This document shows positions 1 through 9,168 of a stretch of DNA of 64,000 nucleotides, one piece after another. Source of the DNA: Lactiplantibacillus pingfangensis (GTDB lineage: Bacteria > Bacillota > Bacilli > Lactobacillales > Lactobacillaceae); assembly GCF_005404945.1 (NCBI RefSeq), contig NZ_BJDG01000009.1, forward strand, positions 1-64,000, read 5' to 3'. The position numbers and the translations under genes are program-made. Each line of letters starts with the position of its first letter. Positions within the stretch are counted from its first letter, which is position 1. The notes under the pieces are model-generated. The model had not been told where the DNA came from. It worked only from the letters and a program-made list of their open reading frames with translations, and did no database searches.

Positions 1-8
1 GGACATAC

Positions 9-70
9 AAAAATCCCTCCATGATAATCAGATGAATTATAGTATTTCATCTGACAACCATAGAGGGATC
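9..70 (-). terminator. Long-stem terminator of the GAPDH gene
   Basis: An imperfect inverted repeat with arms starting ATCCCTCCATG and ending GAGGGAT spans 13-69. Read on the minus strand it is followed by a T-run (A9-A13 on plus). It lies about 35 bp past the GAPDH stop codon, so it most likely ends that transcript. Confidence 0.75.
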
Positions 71-104
71 ATAACAGATTAAGTCAACATCACTTTTTAG
101 AGCG

Positions 105-1133
105 TTAGTCGAATTCTACCAACTTTTCAAGTGTCCGAATCAACTGGCAAGTAAAGCCATATTCGTTATCATACCAGGCGACGGTTTTAACGAGTTGTTG
201 TTCACCGGCAGTGACAACTTCAGTTTGAGTCGGGTCAAAAATTGAGCCATAAGTTGTCCCAATAACATCGCTAGAAACAATTTGATCTGCATTATAGCCA
301 TAAGCTGGGTTGTCAGTCGTTGCTTGACGCATGACAGCATTTATTTGATCGGCAGTCACGTGGTGCTTCAATGTTGTGACTAGTTCGGTAAGCGAGCCAG
401 CCACGACACCAACGCGTTGGGCGTGTCCTTGAAGCTTGCCATTCAAGTTGGGTAAGACTAGACCAATCGCTTTAGCCGCACCGGAAGAATGTGGAATGGT
501 ATTTACACCTGCTGCCCGAGCTGCCCGAAAGTTACCGCCACGAACTGGTCCGTCTAGCAACATTTGCGTACTAGTATATGCGTGAACCGTTGTCATGGTT
601 CCCACTTGAATGCCGAAAGCTTGATCTAAATAATAAGCCATTGGCGCTAAGCAGTTCGTCGTGCATGAACCGGCGGAAACGATTTGATCTGTGGCTTTTA
701 AAGTTCCATCGTTGACACCCATCACAATTGTGCGAACGTCGCTACCAGCTGGGGCTGAAATGAGGACCTTGTGTGCGCCAGCCGTCAAGTGTGCTTTTGA
801 TTTGGCTTTTGACGTATAAAAGCCAGTGCACTCTAAGACAATATCAACGCCCGCTTCGGTGACCCAAGGCAGCTGCTCAGCCTTCGCTTCAGCGTAAACT
901 GGATAACGTTTTTGATTAACGATAATGGCATGATCGTCGGCAGTTACTGTGGCTGCCAATGTCCCATGAGTTGAATCATATTTTAATAAATGTGCCAATA
1001 AAGCTGGTGAAGCTAAATCATTAATGGCCACGACTTCCAAGGCCGTTTTTCCTTGTTGCTGTAAGTCTAAAATACGGCGAAAAGCTAAGCGACCAATACG
1101 ACCGAACCCATTAATTCCAATTTTTACTGTCAT
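105..1133 (-). CDS. gap: Type I glyceraldehyde-3-phosphate dehydrogenase (paralogue-like)
   Basis: 342-aa NAD(P)-dependent glyceraldehyde-3-phosphate dehydrogenase, cytoplasmic, interconverting G3P and 1,3-bisphosphoglycerate. The Rossmann motif [13 protein letters not shown] is at the N-terminus, the catalytic cysteine lies in SAGSCTTNC near residue 157, and the end carries WYDNEYGF. The usual ASCTTN context is GSCTTN here, and the gene stands alone, away from any pgk/tpi/eno genes, so it is probably a second GAPDH rather than the main glycolytic copy. A Shine-Dalgarno GGAGG precedes the ATG. It is divergent from the XRE regulator at 1299, which may control it. Family assignment is firm; physiological role is inference. 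Confidence 0.93.
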   Translation of the reverse strand: MTVKIGINGFGRIGRLAFRRILDLQQQGKTALEVVAINDLASPALLAHLLKYDSTHGTLAATVTADDHAIIVNQKRYPVYAEAKAEQLPWVTEAGVDIVLECTGFYTSKAKSKAHLTAGAHKVLISAPAGSDVRTIVMGVNDGTLKATDQIVSAGSCTTNCLAPMAYYLDQAFGIQVGTMTTVHAYTSTQMLLDGPVRGGNFRAARAAGVNTIPHSSGAAKAIGLVLPNLNGKLQGHAQRVGVVAGSLTELVTTLKHHVTADQINAVMRQATTDNPAYGYNADQIVSSDVIGTTYGSIFDPTQTEVVTAGEQQLVKTVAWYDNEYGFTCQLIRTLEKLVEFD

Positions 1134-1298
1134 GAAAATTCCTCCTAAAAGTAGACATGCTATAATTTATTTGAATGCTTAGTGACGCACTGTGCGCTCC
1201 TAAGTACAAGGACAGTATGGCGGATTAACGGGGTCACAACCAGCTTGAGATTATCCTAGGATAATTGGTCCTAGTTTAAGCAGCAGAGGGGATTACTA

Positions 1299-2093
1299 AT
1301 GAATGAAAAAGTCGTTGGTCATTTTTTAACTTATAAACGAACCATGTTAAATCCAGCAGATTTCGGGATTGAAGTCACGAGTCGCCGTCGCGTCAAAGGC
1401 TTGCGGCGTGATGAAGTGGCGGACTTGGCTCATGTTAGCGCTGATTGGGTCACACGTTTAGAGCAAGGTCGTCCCGGGGCAACACCGTCAGTTGCGGTTT
1501 TGCTAGCATTAAGCCGAACGCTTAAATTAACGACTGCTGAACAACAGTATTTATTTAATTTAATCGGGGCGAAGCTGCCAACAACGATTGAGACTGATTC
1601 AGACAGCTTGGCCTATTTAACGGCATTGATGACACAACAGACGCCAAACGTTGCCGCAATTCTTGATCAAAATTTGACGATTAGTGACTGGAATTCGAGT
1701 TTCACGAAGGTCTATGGTGATCTCAGTCAACAATCAGCATTGGCGCGCAATTTGTTTTGGCAAACGTTTCGATCACCAAAATTGCGGCGTTTGATGCCCG
1801 ATTGGTCGACGTATGCGGCTCACCGAACGGCCCAATTTCGTCAGTTGTACAGCACGATGCCGGAGTCTAAGTTCTTGTACGACGTTTTCACCGCAATCAA
1901 AGCGGATTCTGACTTTCAAAGAACTTGGCAAGCACTGACGACACAACTATTGCGCCCGTTACCATTATTACTCGATCATCCTGATCTGGGCGACTTGTAT
2001 TTAACCGAAATTCCCTTACAAACGGTTACGCAGTCATCCTATTTATTGGTTCAAGTGGCCAATGATGTGGCGACTAGCAAGAAGCTGGTTTAA
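1299..2093 (+). CDS. XRE-family regulator with MmyB-like ligand domain
   Basis: 264-aa transcription factor. Residues about 10-75 form a helix-turn-helix with RRRVKGLRRDEVADLAHVS and the hallmark LEQGR sequence after the recognition helix. The remainder resembles the MmyB-like ligand-binding domain, with its WN and LFW motifs (SDWNSSF, NLFWQTF). GAGGGG sits 10 bp before the ATG. Such regulators usually sit next to, and divergent from, an oxidoreductase they control; here the divergent neighbour is the GAPDH gene, separated by about 165 bp. The stop codon is followed after exactly 2 nt by a ParB site. Effector unknown. Confidence 0.88.
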   Translation: MNEKVVGHFLTYKRTMLNPADFGIEVTSRRRVKGLRRDEVADLAHVSADWVTRLEQGRPGATPSVAVLLALSRTLKLTTAEQQYLFNLIGAKLPTTIETDSDSLAYLTALMTQQTPNVAAILDQNLTISDWNSSFTKVYGDLSQQSALARNLFWQTFRSPKLRRLMPDWSTYAAHRTAQFRQLYSTMPESKFLYDVFTAIKADSDFQRTWQALTTQLLRPLPLLLDHPDLGDLYLTEIPLQTVTQSSYLLVQVANDVATSKKLV

Positions 2094-2095
2094 CT

Positions 2096-2111
2096 TGTTT
2101 CACGTGAAACA
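2096..2111. promoter_or_regulatory. parS site (ParB/Spo0J binding), consensus
   Basis: TGTTTCACGTGAAACA, a perfect 16-bp palindrome that matches the Bacillus-type parS consensus TGTTNCACGTGAAACA at every position. It starts 2 nt after the stop codon of the XRE gene. Four related sites occur in the window. Confidence 0.9.
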
Positions 2112-2138
2112 TTTAGGCTTGGTCGGTATAGAAGTGTA

Positions 2139-2193
2139 GCGCAAAAAATACTGACGGCGTCGATTAGCCGACGCCGTCAGTATTTTTTTGCGC
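2139..2193. terminator. Near-perfect long hairpin, bidirectional terminator
   Basis: Arms GCGCAAAAAATACTGACGGC and its complement enclose a short ATTAGC-type loop; A- and T-runs lie inside the stem, so it can act on either strand. It ends the XRE regulator transcript. Confidence 0.85.
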
Positions 2194-2637
2194 TTGAAGG
2201 ATTATTTGGTTGTTAAAATTACCATAGTTATTACGTCAAACTCGTGTGGGAAAAGTATGTGGCTTTTAATATTGTCAGAATAGCTGCAAATGATTGTATA
2301 CCGTATTTTTACTTTGCCAATTTCCGCACAGCCCTGAGCTTACGATCAAAACGGCGCGCAATCTGACCAAAGTTTACTTGTCGATCAATTGAAGAACAGA
2401 GAAAAAGTTACGGTTGAAGTTGTTAAACAATATCAGCAATTTGATCAGGTCCAAAATTGCGATGGCCTATGAGGTCATTTAGCCATTACGGATTTGACAT
2501 GTTAGTCATACAACAACGTGAAAGCTCTGATGAGTTGAGCGCTTCGCGATTTGTTTAATGTCATGGGTAACTCGGCTCGTTTTTATTAAAAAGACTTAAT
2601 CGTTATCCATTTGTTTGTTATATAGAGCTTTATTAAA
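2194..2637. other. 440-bp intergenic stretch without a supported gene
   Basis: No open reading frame with a credible start and ribosome binding site was found. Short in-frame stretches around 2380-2600 (for example a REKVTVEVVKQYQQFDQ reading) are interrupted by several stops and could be remnants of a decayed gene. I could not identify a family. Confidence 0.4.
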
Positions 2638-2679
2638 CAAAGGAGTATGATTAAATTGTTGAAAAGGGAGCTAAACATT

Positions 2680-3168
2680 ATGGCAAACGGAGATACAACC
2701 ATGTTTCACATTCAATTATTTATTGCTTTAGCCATAGTATTCGTTTTTTGGTTCTTCATTATTCGGGCTATCGTGCGCCACCACAGAGCCGTCGTCGCTA
2801 GGCGGCCAAAACCAACAGCAGCGCAATTAGCAAAGTCTGCTGAGAGGCAAAAGGCCAATGAAGCTCGTGAGAAAAAAAGAAAATACGACAAAGCTATGTA
2901 CGATCTTGACATGACGCTTTCGGCAGCACTCGACTCATTCGATATGACGGATTTTTGCATAAATATTGAACCGCCACTTGACGTAATATTTGGTAAGGGC
3001 TGTTCGGCTGTGCCACTCAGCAATCGGACGATTGACTTAAACATCCCTGATGGTGATAAAAAGGAGAAAGTTTATACCATCGAAATTGACGGCCACCGTG
3101 ACGTCTTGCTCGATGGCACAGATGCCTCAACCGCAGAATATTTTGTTGATTACATCAATAATTATTAG
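2680..3168 (+). CDS. Membrane-anchored protein of unknown function
   Basis: 162 aa from the ATG at 2680, which has AAGGGAG 9 bp upstream; an in-frame ATG at 2647 has its AGGAG only 2 nt away and is less likely. One hydrophobic segment (about residues 10-28, FIALAIVFVFWFFIIRAIV) is followed by a basic stretch rich in Arg/Lys/Ala with coiled-coil character (about 40-75), then an acidic soluble domain ending DGTDASTAEYFVDYINNY. The topology suggests an N-terminal anchor with the rest in the cytoplasm. I recognise no family. It stands alone between two terminators. Confidence 0.7.
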   Translation: MANGDTTMFHIQLFIALAIVFVFWFFIIRAIVRHHRAVVARRPKPTAAQLAKSAERQKANEAREKKRKYDKAMYDLDMTLSAALDSFDMTDFCINIEPPLDVIFGKGCSAVPLSNRTIDLNIPDGDKKEKVYTIEIDGHRDVLLDGTDASTAEYFVDYINNY

Positions 3169-3206
3169 TTTTAGGAGGATTTTAATTCCAAATGGCAGCA
3201 AAACAT

Positions 3207-3248
3207 AAAAAATGATTCAATGGCACGCTTAGCCATTGAATCATTTTT
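3207..3248. terminator. Bidirectional terminator
   Basis: Stem AATGATTCAATGGC / GCCATTGAATCATT around a 7-nt loop, with A-run before and T-run after. It serves the plus-strand membrane protein and the minus-strand hydroxylase, whose stop codon lies at 3251. Confidence 0.88.
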
Positions 3249-3250
3249 CT

Positions 3251-4666
3251 TTATTTTCCTAATAATTTATCCAACATCGCGTCTCCAGCACTCAAATTTT
3301 CATCCAAATAGTGTTTTGAGCGAATGCGCATGGGGTCGCCGCCATGATAGTATTCATACATCAATTGACGCTGACCGAAACCGGAGCTTGATAAGTCGAA
3401 GGCTAGATTCAAAAGCTTTGAGCGATCTTTGGCGCTCGCGAGTGAGGTGGACAGTGCTTGATCTAAAATCTGACCATTTTCACCATCAAATTCTGCAAAG
3501 CCTGGGACGCCGACCATCGAACCGGCAGCGAGCCGTTGTGTGACCTGCATGGCTTCTTCGAAGAAACTAGGCAAGCTGGCGCGGACAGCTAATAGTGCTT
3601 GTAAGTCGGGTGTATAGATGCCAAACTCATCCAAGTGACCATTATCTTCCGAGCGGGTAATCGTCCCCTTAATCAATTCTAAGTTGGCGGTTAAGTGACC
3701 CAACTTTTCCTGAACGCCTAAGAAGTGATCCAAACCGAGGGTCTGTGCGACCCGGATGGCTAAGCTGGTGGCAAACTCTAATTTAGTAATACCGCGGACC
3801 TCATCTTGATGTGACGTATGACCGAAAATGCCAGTCTCAATAAAGAAACGGTTACTCATTTCATAATCGTTTTCGACGAAGACTTGCTTCCAAGGAATGA
3901 AGGCATGGTCGAAAACGATGTACGCGTCAATTTCGTCAAGCGCGTTACTCAGCGGGTAGTCGTCTTCCGTATAACCGGGATGATCGAGTAATTTACGGCA
4001 AATGATTTTGACACCGGGCGTGTTTAGCGGTGTTGCAAAGGCGACGCCGTAACTGGTATCACCTTTTTCCAACAATAATTCCGGTGGATTGAAGATCAGT
4101 AAATCATCCGCAATTGGGGCCATCGTATTGACCATTTTGGCGCCAGAAACGACGATGCCATCTGGACGGCGTTCAATCGTGTGAACACCGGCATAGCCAC
4201 TAGGAATTGCATTAATTGGCTTGCTGCGGTCAAGTTGCGGGTTTTGCAAGGCGTGACTGATGAAGACATCATTCGCTTTAACCCATTCGGCGTAATGTTT
4301 GGCATTCTCCCCAAAGTTGGTGTATTGGTTATGACCTAGAAAGGCGCTCCGCTCTGCTAAGACAGCCATACCCGTAGCTAAAAAGTCGGGTGTGCGGCCA
4401 AGCATCCCATTATTGGTTTGTGCAATTTCTTGATAAGCTTGGTGTTTTTGACGCAAATCAGCAACGGTTCGTGGTACCTTGTAAGCAATATCGTAACGGC
4501 GCCCGTTTTCGACATAGGTGTGAACGTCAGGATGTTCCTGTTGCAAGTGATAGTATTGATTGTTCAAAGCAAGTGTCTTGCGGAAAATTGGAATATCTGA
4601 GACCTTAATCTGTTGACCATTCAAAAAGACGGCGCGACCGTCGTCGAGTTCTTCAATCGTATGCAT
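3251..4666 (-). CDS. HpaB-type FADH2-dependent aromatic hydroxylase
   Basis: 471-aa member of the 4-hydroxyphenylacetate 3-monooxygenase oxygenase-component family, which uses reduced FAD supplied by a separate reductase to ortho-hydroxylate phenols. Family features include NGMLGRTPDF, RSAFLGHN, GVHTIERRPDGIVVSGAKMV and a C-terminal helical bundle (about 290-440). The start at 4666 is chosen because GAGGGGGG lies 7 bp upstream; longer readings run through it. No HpaC-type reductase lies beside it. Just upstream is an AAGCGCTT core resembling a cre site, but with several mismatches. Substrate is unknown; a role in phenolic acid metabolism is plausible for a plant-associated LAB. Confidence 0.85.
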   Translation of the reverse strand: MHTIEELDDGRAVFLNGQQIKVSDIPIFRKTLALNNQYYHLQQEHPDVHTYVENGRRYDIAYKVPRTVADLRQKHQAYQEIAQTNNGMLGRTPDFLATGMAVLAERSAFLGHNQYTNFGENAKHYAEWVKANDVFISHALQNPQLDRSKPINAIPSGYAGVHTIERRPDGIVVSGAKMVNTMAPIADDLLIFNPPELLLEKGDTSYGVAFATPLNTPGVKIICRKLLDHPGYTEDDYPLSNALDEIDAYIVFDHAFIPWKQVFVENDYEMSNRFFIETGIFGHTSHQDEVRGITKLEFATSLAIRVAQTLGLDHFLGVQEKLGHLTANLELIKGTITRSEDNGHLDEFGIYTPDLQALLAVRASLPSFFEEAMQVTQRLAAGSMVGVPGFAEFDGENGQILDQALSTSLASAKDRSKLLNLAFDLSSSGFGQRQLMYEYYHGGDPMRIRSKHYLDENLSAGDAMLDKLLGK

Positions 4667-4849
4667 GTGTGTCCCCCCTCTGAGACTTAGCTCTAGCATA
4701 CCAAATTAAGCGCTTTCTAGGCGTTGGAAATCATAAACGATGAAAATAATTGTTTTTTCGTTGAAACTCACCTAATTTAACGGCTGAAAAGCGAAGGTAT
4801 GGTACGCTAGATACAAGCAAAAATGACGTGAGCTTCGGGGGGATAATCA

Positions 4850-5431
4850 ATGACGGCCGATGAAATTTTTCAGGCGATTCAAGCTGATCCACAGAATCAA
4901 ACTTATACGGCGCAAGGCATTCAACCACTATATCACGTTGCGCCGGATGCTGAAATTTTGCTGATCAGTCAGGCACCTAGTCGTCAGGCCCAAGCATCGA
5001 TGACTTTTTGGGATGATGCGAGTGGTGATCGACTACGAGCATGGATGGGCATGACTAAAGCCCAATTTTACGACTCAGGTAAGGTGGCCGTTTTACCATT
5101 GGATTTCTATTATCCAGGCAAACAGCCCCATGGTGGGGACCTCCCGCCACGTCAGGGATTTGCCGACAAGTGGCATGCGCCACTACTTGAATTAATGCCA
5201 AAGATTCGATTAACATTACTGATTGGTGCATACGCCCAAAAGGCTTATTTACGCGATCGACCGAAGACCTTAACGGCGACTGTTGAACATTATGCCGATT
5301 ACCTACCGGACTATTTTCCATTAGTCCATCCGTCACCACTAAATTACGGTTGGTTAAAACAACATCCGTGGTTTATGACGACTGTTGTGCCAGCGTTACA
5401 ACAACAAATTGCGAAAATTATGTCCGATTAA
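4850..5431 (+). CDS. Uracil-DNA glycosylase superfamily protein
   Basis: 193-aa protein with the UDG fold. ILLISQAPSRQAQ (about residues 36-48) corresponds to the motif-1 strand-loop, FYDSGKVAVLPLDFYYPGK lies mid-protein, and HPSPLNYGWLK (about 162-172) corresponds to the DNA-intercalation HPS motif. Family members excise uracil or other damaged bases, but this subgroup has no confirmed substrate that I know. It is the first of three tightly spaced genes (17 bp, then 15 bp) running to 8985. The ATG has GGGGGGA upstream. Confidence 0.82.
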   Translation: MTADEIFQAIQADPQNQTYTAQGIQPLYHVAPDAEILLISQAPSRQAQASMTFWDDASGDRLRAWMGMTKAQFYDSGKVAVLPLDFYYPGKQPHGGDLPPRQGFADKWHAPLLELMPKIRLTLLIGAYAQKAYLRDRPKTLTATVEHYADYLPDYFPLVHPSPLNYGWLKQHPWFMTTVVPALQQQIAKIMSD

Positions 5432-5448
5432 TTGAAAGAGGAATTTAA

Positions 5449-7008
5449 ATGGCAAAACAAAATAAGCTGTCCAAATATTGGACTGGGTTTCACAAATCGG
5501 CGGAATATCAGGAGTGTCTCGTCTATCCAGTCTCCATGGTAAAAGGCGGCATCGAAACAATTTTTGACTCATTACCCGCAACGATTGGAAAATGGGAGTT
5601 GTCAGACTTTGCCGGACTTTTAGGTGAACTCAGTAATCTCGCCCTTAACGAAACAGATACGCGTGCCAATCAAATTTTTGATGCGATGTACACGATTATT
5701 ACTGCTTTTTTGCGATACTTAGCCGAACAACGGGTAATCACGACTACGCCAGCAACTTTAGCGGCATTTTTTCATGATTATGAAGAACAGAATGCGATTT
5801 TATTTAACCAGTCAACTGATGATGACTTAGACATGGCGATCAATGTTGATCCGACATTACCTGAATGGCAAGAACGCACAGCGGTTAGCATTCAAAGCTA
5901 TACGGCTGACTGGGTAATCGCCTATCAACGGAGTGCGGCATGGCAAAATCGACCTGAAGGGGTTAGTGAAGCGTTCTTAACGGTTGTGTTGAATGAGTTC
6001 GTTCAGCGTGGTTATAACTATTACCGAAAAACGCCGAAGAGTTGGAGTAAGCGGGTTTTAACTGATATTTTGACGACAACAATCATTACTAAATATGAGT
6101 TTTCAGCGGAAGAGTATGCCTTACTTGTCCCAATGTTGACTAGCTTCTTACAATTTGTGGCAGATCAAGGTTGGCTTAATGCGAAACGCGCCGCAGATTA
6201 TCAACGGTATTTACAAGCTGGTGAAGCGGATATGCTTGCTGGCGCCAAGGATTATGCCGATAATCCTGATGCGTTAGCGATTATTAATCAAAAAATGGTG
6301 GCAGCTGGTATTGATCCAAAAGATCCAGATGCGGCTGCAAAATTCGTGGATGAACTGGAAGCAACTGGTGGTTTGGCCGAGTTATATGAGCAATTATATG
6401 GTGATAATACGATCGAAGCTGATCAGTCAGAAAACGATGGCGTAGCACCTGAAATTGAAGAAGTGATGAGCAATCCAGCAGCTTTTTCGGGCGTTGCGCA
6501 AGTTTATGATCCAGACAAACGCCAGACTTACTTGACCGGGGATCATCGCTCGATTAACGATGGCTGGCTGAAGAAAACGGCAATTGCCGTGCATTCAACC
6601 GGTGTTCAAGCAGGATTACGATTATGGTTCCACCGGGAAAATATCGTCTTACCAGCTGGTTGGGATGCGCCGGAAGTAATTTCTAATGTGAGCGGGTTGA
6701 CTGACCGGCTTTATGCGCAGTGGTTAGTCGCGCCCAATGAATGGACAACCAAAATATTTAGCCGGGTTGGTCAGTGGCTCAAAGACAATCGTTCCCAAGC
6801 TGACTATGACGATATGATAACCTTATTAACTAGTTTGATTACCGTGTTAACAGCGGCTGGGATTTTGACGGCGACGCAAGGCAATCAATTACCTGAGGCT
6901 TTAAAAGCGGGAAGTACTGCCAAAGTCGTTAGTTCTAAAAAAGTTAAAGGTAAGGTTATTTCAATGAAACAGGCCCGTAAGCTACTCAAAAATAAGAAAC
7001 ATCGCTAG
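5449..7008 (+). CDS. Unknown protein built from three divergent internal repeats
   Basis: 519 aa, no recognised family. Three helical units of roughly 95-110 residues can be aligned by eye: about 9-97, about 136-242 and about 371-485. Each has a Trp-containing middle (KWELSDFAGLL, KSWSKRVLTDIL, NEWTTKIFSRVG) and ends with a hydrophobic helix of similar design (MYTIITAFLRYLAEQRVI, LVPMLTSFLQFVADQGWL, MITLLTSLITVLTAAGIL). An acidic linker (about 250-370, rich in D/E/A) separates units 2 and 3, and the C-terminus is strongly basic (KKVKGKVISMKQARKLLKNKKHR), suggesting nucleic-acid or ribosome contact. No signal peptide. RBS GAAAGAGG. It sits between a UDG-like gene and a ribosome-protection-like GTPase. 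Confidence 0.75.
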   Translation: MAKQNKLSKYWTGFHKSAEYQECLVYPVSMVKGGIETIFDSLPATIGKWELSDFAGLLGELSNLALNETDTRANQIFDAMYTIITAFLRYLAEQRVITTTPATLAAFFHDYEEQNAILFNQSTDDDLDMAINVDPTLPEWQERTAVSIQSYTADWVIAYQRSAAWQNRPEGVSEAFLTVVLNEFVQRGYNYYRKTPKSWSKRVLTDILTTTIITKYEFSAEEYALLVPMLTSFLQFVADQGWLNAKRAADYQRYLQAGEADMLAGAKDYADNPDALAIINQKMVAAGIDPKDPDAAAKFVDELEATGGLAELYEQLYGDNTIEADQSENDGVAPEIEEVMSNPAAFSGVAQVYDPDKRQTYLTGDHRSINDGWLKKTAIAVHSTGVQAGLRLWFHRENIVLPAGWDAPEVISNVSGLTDRLYAQWLVAPNEWTTKIFSRVGQWLKDNRSQADYDDMITLLTSLITVLTAAGILTATQGNQLPEALKAGSTAKVVSSKKVKGKVISMKQARKLLKNKKHR

Positions 7009-7023
7009 AAAAGGGGGGGTAAT

Positions 7024-8985
7024 ATGAAATCATTAGTTGCCGGTGTGATTGCGCATGTTGATGCCGGAAAAACGACCCTTTCAGAAGCGTTACTTTATCG
7101 GACGGGGATGTTGCAGCAATTAGGACGTGTGGATAATGGGGATGCTTTCTTGGATCCCGATGATTTGGAAAAACAGCGCGGAATCACGATTTTTTCTCAT
7201 CAGGCCAGCTTTAAAACACCAACCCTTGCCATGACACTCTTGGATACGCCGGGACATGTGGATTTTGCGAGCCAAACTGAACAAGTGTTAAGTGTCCTCG
7301 ATTATGCCATTTTAGTGGTTTCAGCGACCGATGGCATTCAGGGCTATACGCGGACGCTTTGGCGATTATTGGCACGTTACCATGTGCCGGTGTTCATTTT
7401 TGTGAACAAAATGGATATTGCCGGTACGGCGACTGAACAAGTTTTAGCCCAACTACAAGCGAGTCTTTCCGATCAATGTGTGGCGTTTGATGCTGGTGAG
7501 CTGTCTGCGGAAACCTATGAGGCGATGGCGCTGCAAGATGATGACTTGCTGGATGATTTTTTGACTAACGGCAAGTTAGCCGATACGACGGTACAACGCT
7601 TAATTCAGCAGCGAGCGGTTTTTCCTTGTTACTTTGGCTCAGCACTAAAAGTGGCTGGCGTGGACGGTCTAATTGCGGGTCTTGAACGCTGGACGATTGA
7701 GCCAACGTACCCGACTGAGTTCGGTGCCCGCGTTTTCAAAATTTCGACGGCTGCGTCTGGTGAACGACTAACTTGGCTACGACTTACGGGTGGGCAATTA
7801 GTCAATAAGGCCGTTATTTTAAACGAGCAAAAGGTTAACCAAATTCGGGTCTACAATGGTGAAAAATTTAAAATTTGTCCCGAAAGCCATGCTGGTGACG
7901 TGTGTGCAATTCCGGGATTAACCGACACTTATCCCGGCCAAGGGTTAGGAGCCTTAGCAGATGAAAAAAAGCCAGTGATGCAACCAGTATTAACGTATCG
8001 GCTAGATCCAAATGGTCATGATCTACAGGCTTGTTTGGCGGCCATGCGTCAATTAGAAGATGAAGATCCTCAGCTCAAAGTGACTTGGTCCAGCCAATTG
8101 CAAGAACTCCGTGTCCAGATTATGGGGACAATTCAGCTGGAAGTTTTGACGCAACTATTGGCCGAGCGCTTTCAATTAGCGGTTAAGTTTATTGAGGGCA
8201 GTATCCTCTATCAAGAGACGGTGACACAAGCTATCGAAGGCGTTGGCCATTTCGAGCCATTACGACATTATTCTGAAGTTCATTTGTTGCTACAACCGGC
8301 ACCCCGCGGGAGTGGGCTGACGGTTGAAACTGACTGTTCTTTGGAAGTCTTAGGTAAGAATTGGCAACATCAAGTTTTATCAAATTTACAAGCCAAAACG
8401 CAACTAGGTGTGTTGACTGGGTCACCATTAACTGATGTCAAAATCACATTGGTCGGCGGTCGAGCAAGCAACGTTCACTCGGTTGGGGGCGATTTCCGTG
8501 AGGCAACTTGGCGGGCGGTTCGGCAAGGCTTGATGATGTTAAAACAAGTCAATGGTTGTCAGTTGTTAGAACCTTGGTATCAGTTTCGTTTGATAGTCGG
8601 TCAGGATCAAATGGGGCGTGCAATGACGGATGTTCAGCGGATGCATGGTCAGTTTGAGCCGCCAGTGACTGATGCGGCCGGTGTTACGACCTTGACTGGG
8701 ACGGCGCCAGTTTCTGAAATGCAAGGCTATGCGCAGGTCGTTCGGGCCTACACCCATGGTCAGGGTCAATTGGCAGTTGTGATTGATGGTTATCGGCCTT
8801 GCCATGATCAACCTGCTGTCTTGGCGGCACAGCCTTACGATCCTGTCAGTGATTTGGAAAATACTCCCGATTCCGTTTTTTGTGCGCATGGTGCTGGGTA
8901 TCCGGTGCCATGGGATCAAGTCCCAAGTATGGCTCATTTTCCATATGTGTACAGTGCGTCACAACTTGAAAGCCTAAATTCCTAA
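7024..8985 (+). CDS. TetM/EF-G-like translational GTPase
   Basis: 653-aa GTPase of the EF-G/ribosomal protection family. The G-domain motifs are intact: AHVDAGKTT (G1), RGITI (G2), DTPGHVDF (G3), NKMD (G4). Domain II, III, IV and V segments follow in order, with IMGTIQLEVL and LLEPWYQF typical of the Tet subgroup. The domain-IV loop that reads SPVSTPADF in TetM, which contacts the tetracycline site, is HSVGGDF here, so drug resistance should not be assumed. The C-terminus carries DSVFCAHGAGYPVPWDQV, seen in chromosomal TetM-like proteins. RBS AAAAGGGGGGG. It is the last gene of the operon that starts at 4850. A role in freeing stalled ribosomes is possible. Confidence 0.88.
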   Translation: MKSLVAGVIAHVDAGKTTLSEALLYRTGMLQQLGRVDNGDAFLDPDDLEKQRGITIFSHQASFKTPTLAMTLLDTPGHVDFASQTEQVLSVLDYAILVVSATDGIQGYTRTLWRLLARYHVPVFIFVNKMDIAGTATEQVLAQLQASLSDQCVAFDAGELSAETYEAMALQDDDLLDDFLTNGKLADTTVQRLIQQRAVFPCYFGSALKVAGVDGLIAGLERWTIEPTYPTEFGARVFKISTAASGERLTWLRLTGGQLVNKAVILNEQKVNQIRVYNGEKFKICPESHAGDVCAIPGLTDTYPGQGLGALADEKKPVMQPVLTYRLDPNGHDLQACLAAMRQLEDEDPQLKVTWSSQLQELRVQIMGTIQLEVLTQLLAERFQLAVKFIEGSILYQETVTQAIEGVGHFEPLRHYSEVHLLLQPAPRGSGLTVETDCSLEVLGKNWQHQVLSNLQAKTQLGVLTGSPLTDVKITLVGGRASNVHSVGGDFREATWRAVRQGLMMLKQVNGCQLLEPWYQFRLIVGQDQMGRAMTDVQRMHGQFEPPVTDAAGVTTLTGTAPVSEMQGYAQVVRAYTHGQGQLAVVIDGYRPCHDQPAVLAAQPYDPVSDLENTPDSVFCAHGAGYPVPWDQVPSMAHFPYVYSASQLESLNS

Positions 8986-9168
8986 AAATCGAGTCTGGGA
9001 CAAAACCCCAGACTCTTTTTGTAACTCCAAATATTAATAGCCGAAACGTGGAACAAAAGACACGGATGCAACAGAGCTACGAAAACTGAACGATTGAAAG
9101 CCCCAATCATCCGGTTTCCTAGGCTATGCTCGGTGGCAAACCGCCTTTTGTCCCACTCTCGATTTTTT
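8984..9168. repeat. 180-nt structured repeat, copy A
   Basis: Starts at the stop codon of the GTPase gene. The ends are mutually complementary (AAAAATCGAG ... CTCGATTTTTT, with GGGACAAAA pairing to TTTTGTCCC inside). A small terminator hairpin (GAGTCTGGG ... CCCAGACTC then TTTTT) lies at its 5' end, and an inner stem AACGATTG / CAATCAT near 9089-9110. Copy B at 17397-17593 is almost identical over the core. It acts at least as a terminator between two convergent genes; it may also be a structured RNA. Confidence 0.85.

Noticed and set aside
1134-1298. Operator search between GAPDH and XRE genes
   Set aside because: Only a TATAAT at about 1161 and short imperfect repeats were seen; not enough to call a site.
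3194-3215. Seven-codon open frame after AGGAGG near 3175
   Set aside because: Spacing to the ATG is about 13 nt and the frame ends within the terminator stem; probably not a gene.
7024-8985. Tetracycline resistance gene
   Set aside because: The family is right but the TetM loop SPVSTPADF is not conserved, and the setting is a chromosomal operon with no mobile element. Resistance cannot be claimed.
8984-9168. MITE or insertion sequence
   Set aside because: No target-site duplication is visible, and the ends differ between copies while remaining paired, which fits RNA structure better than a transposon end.
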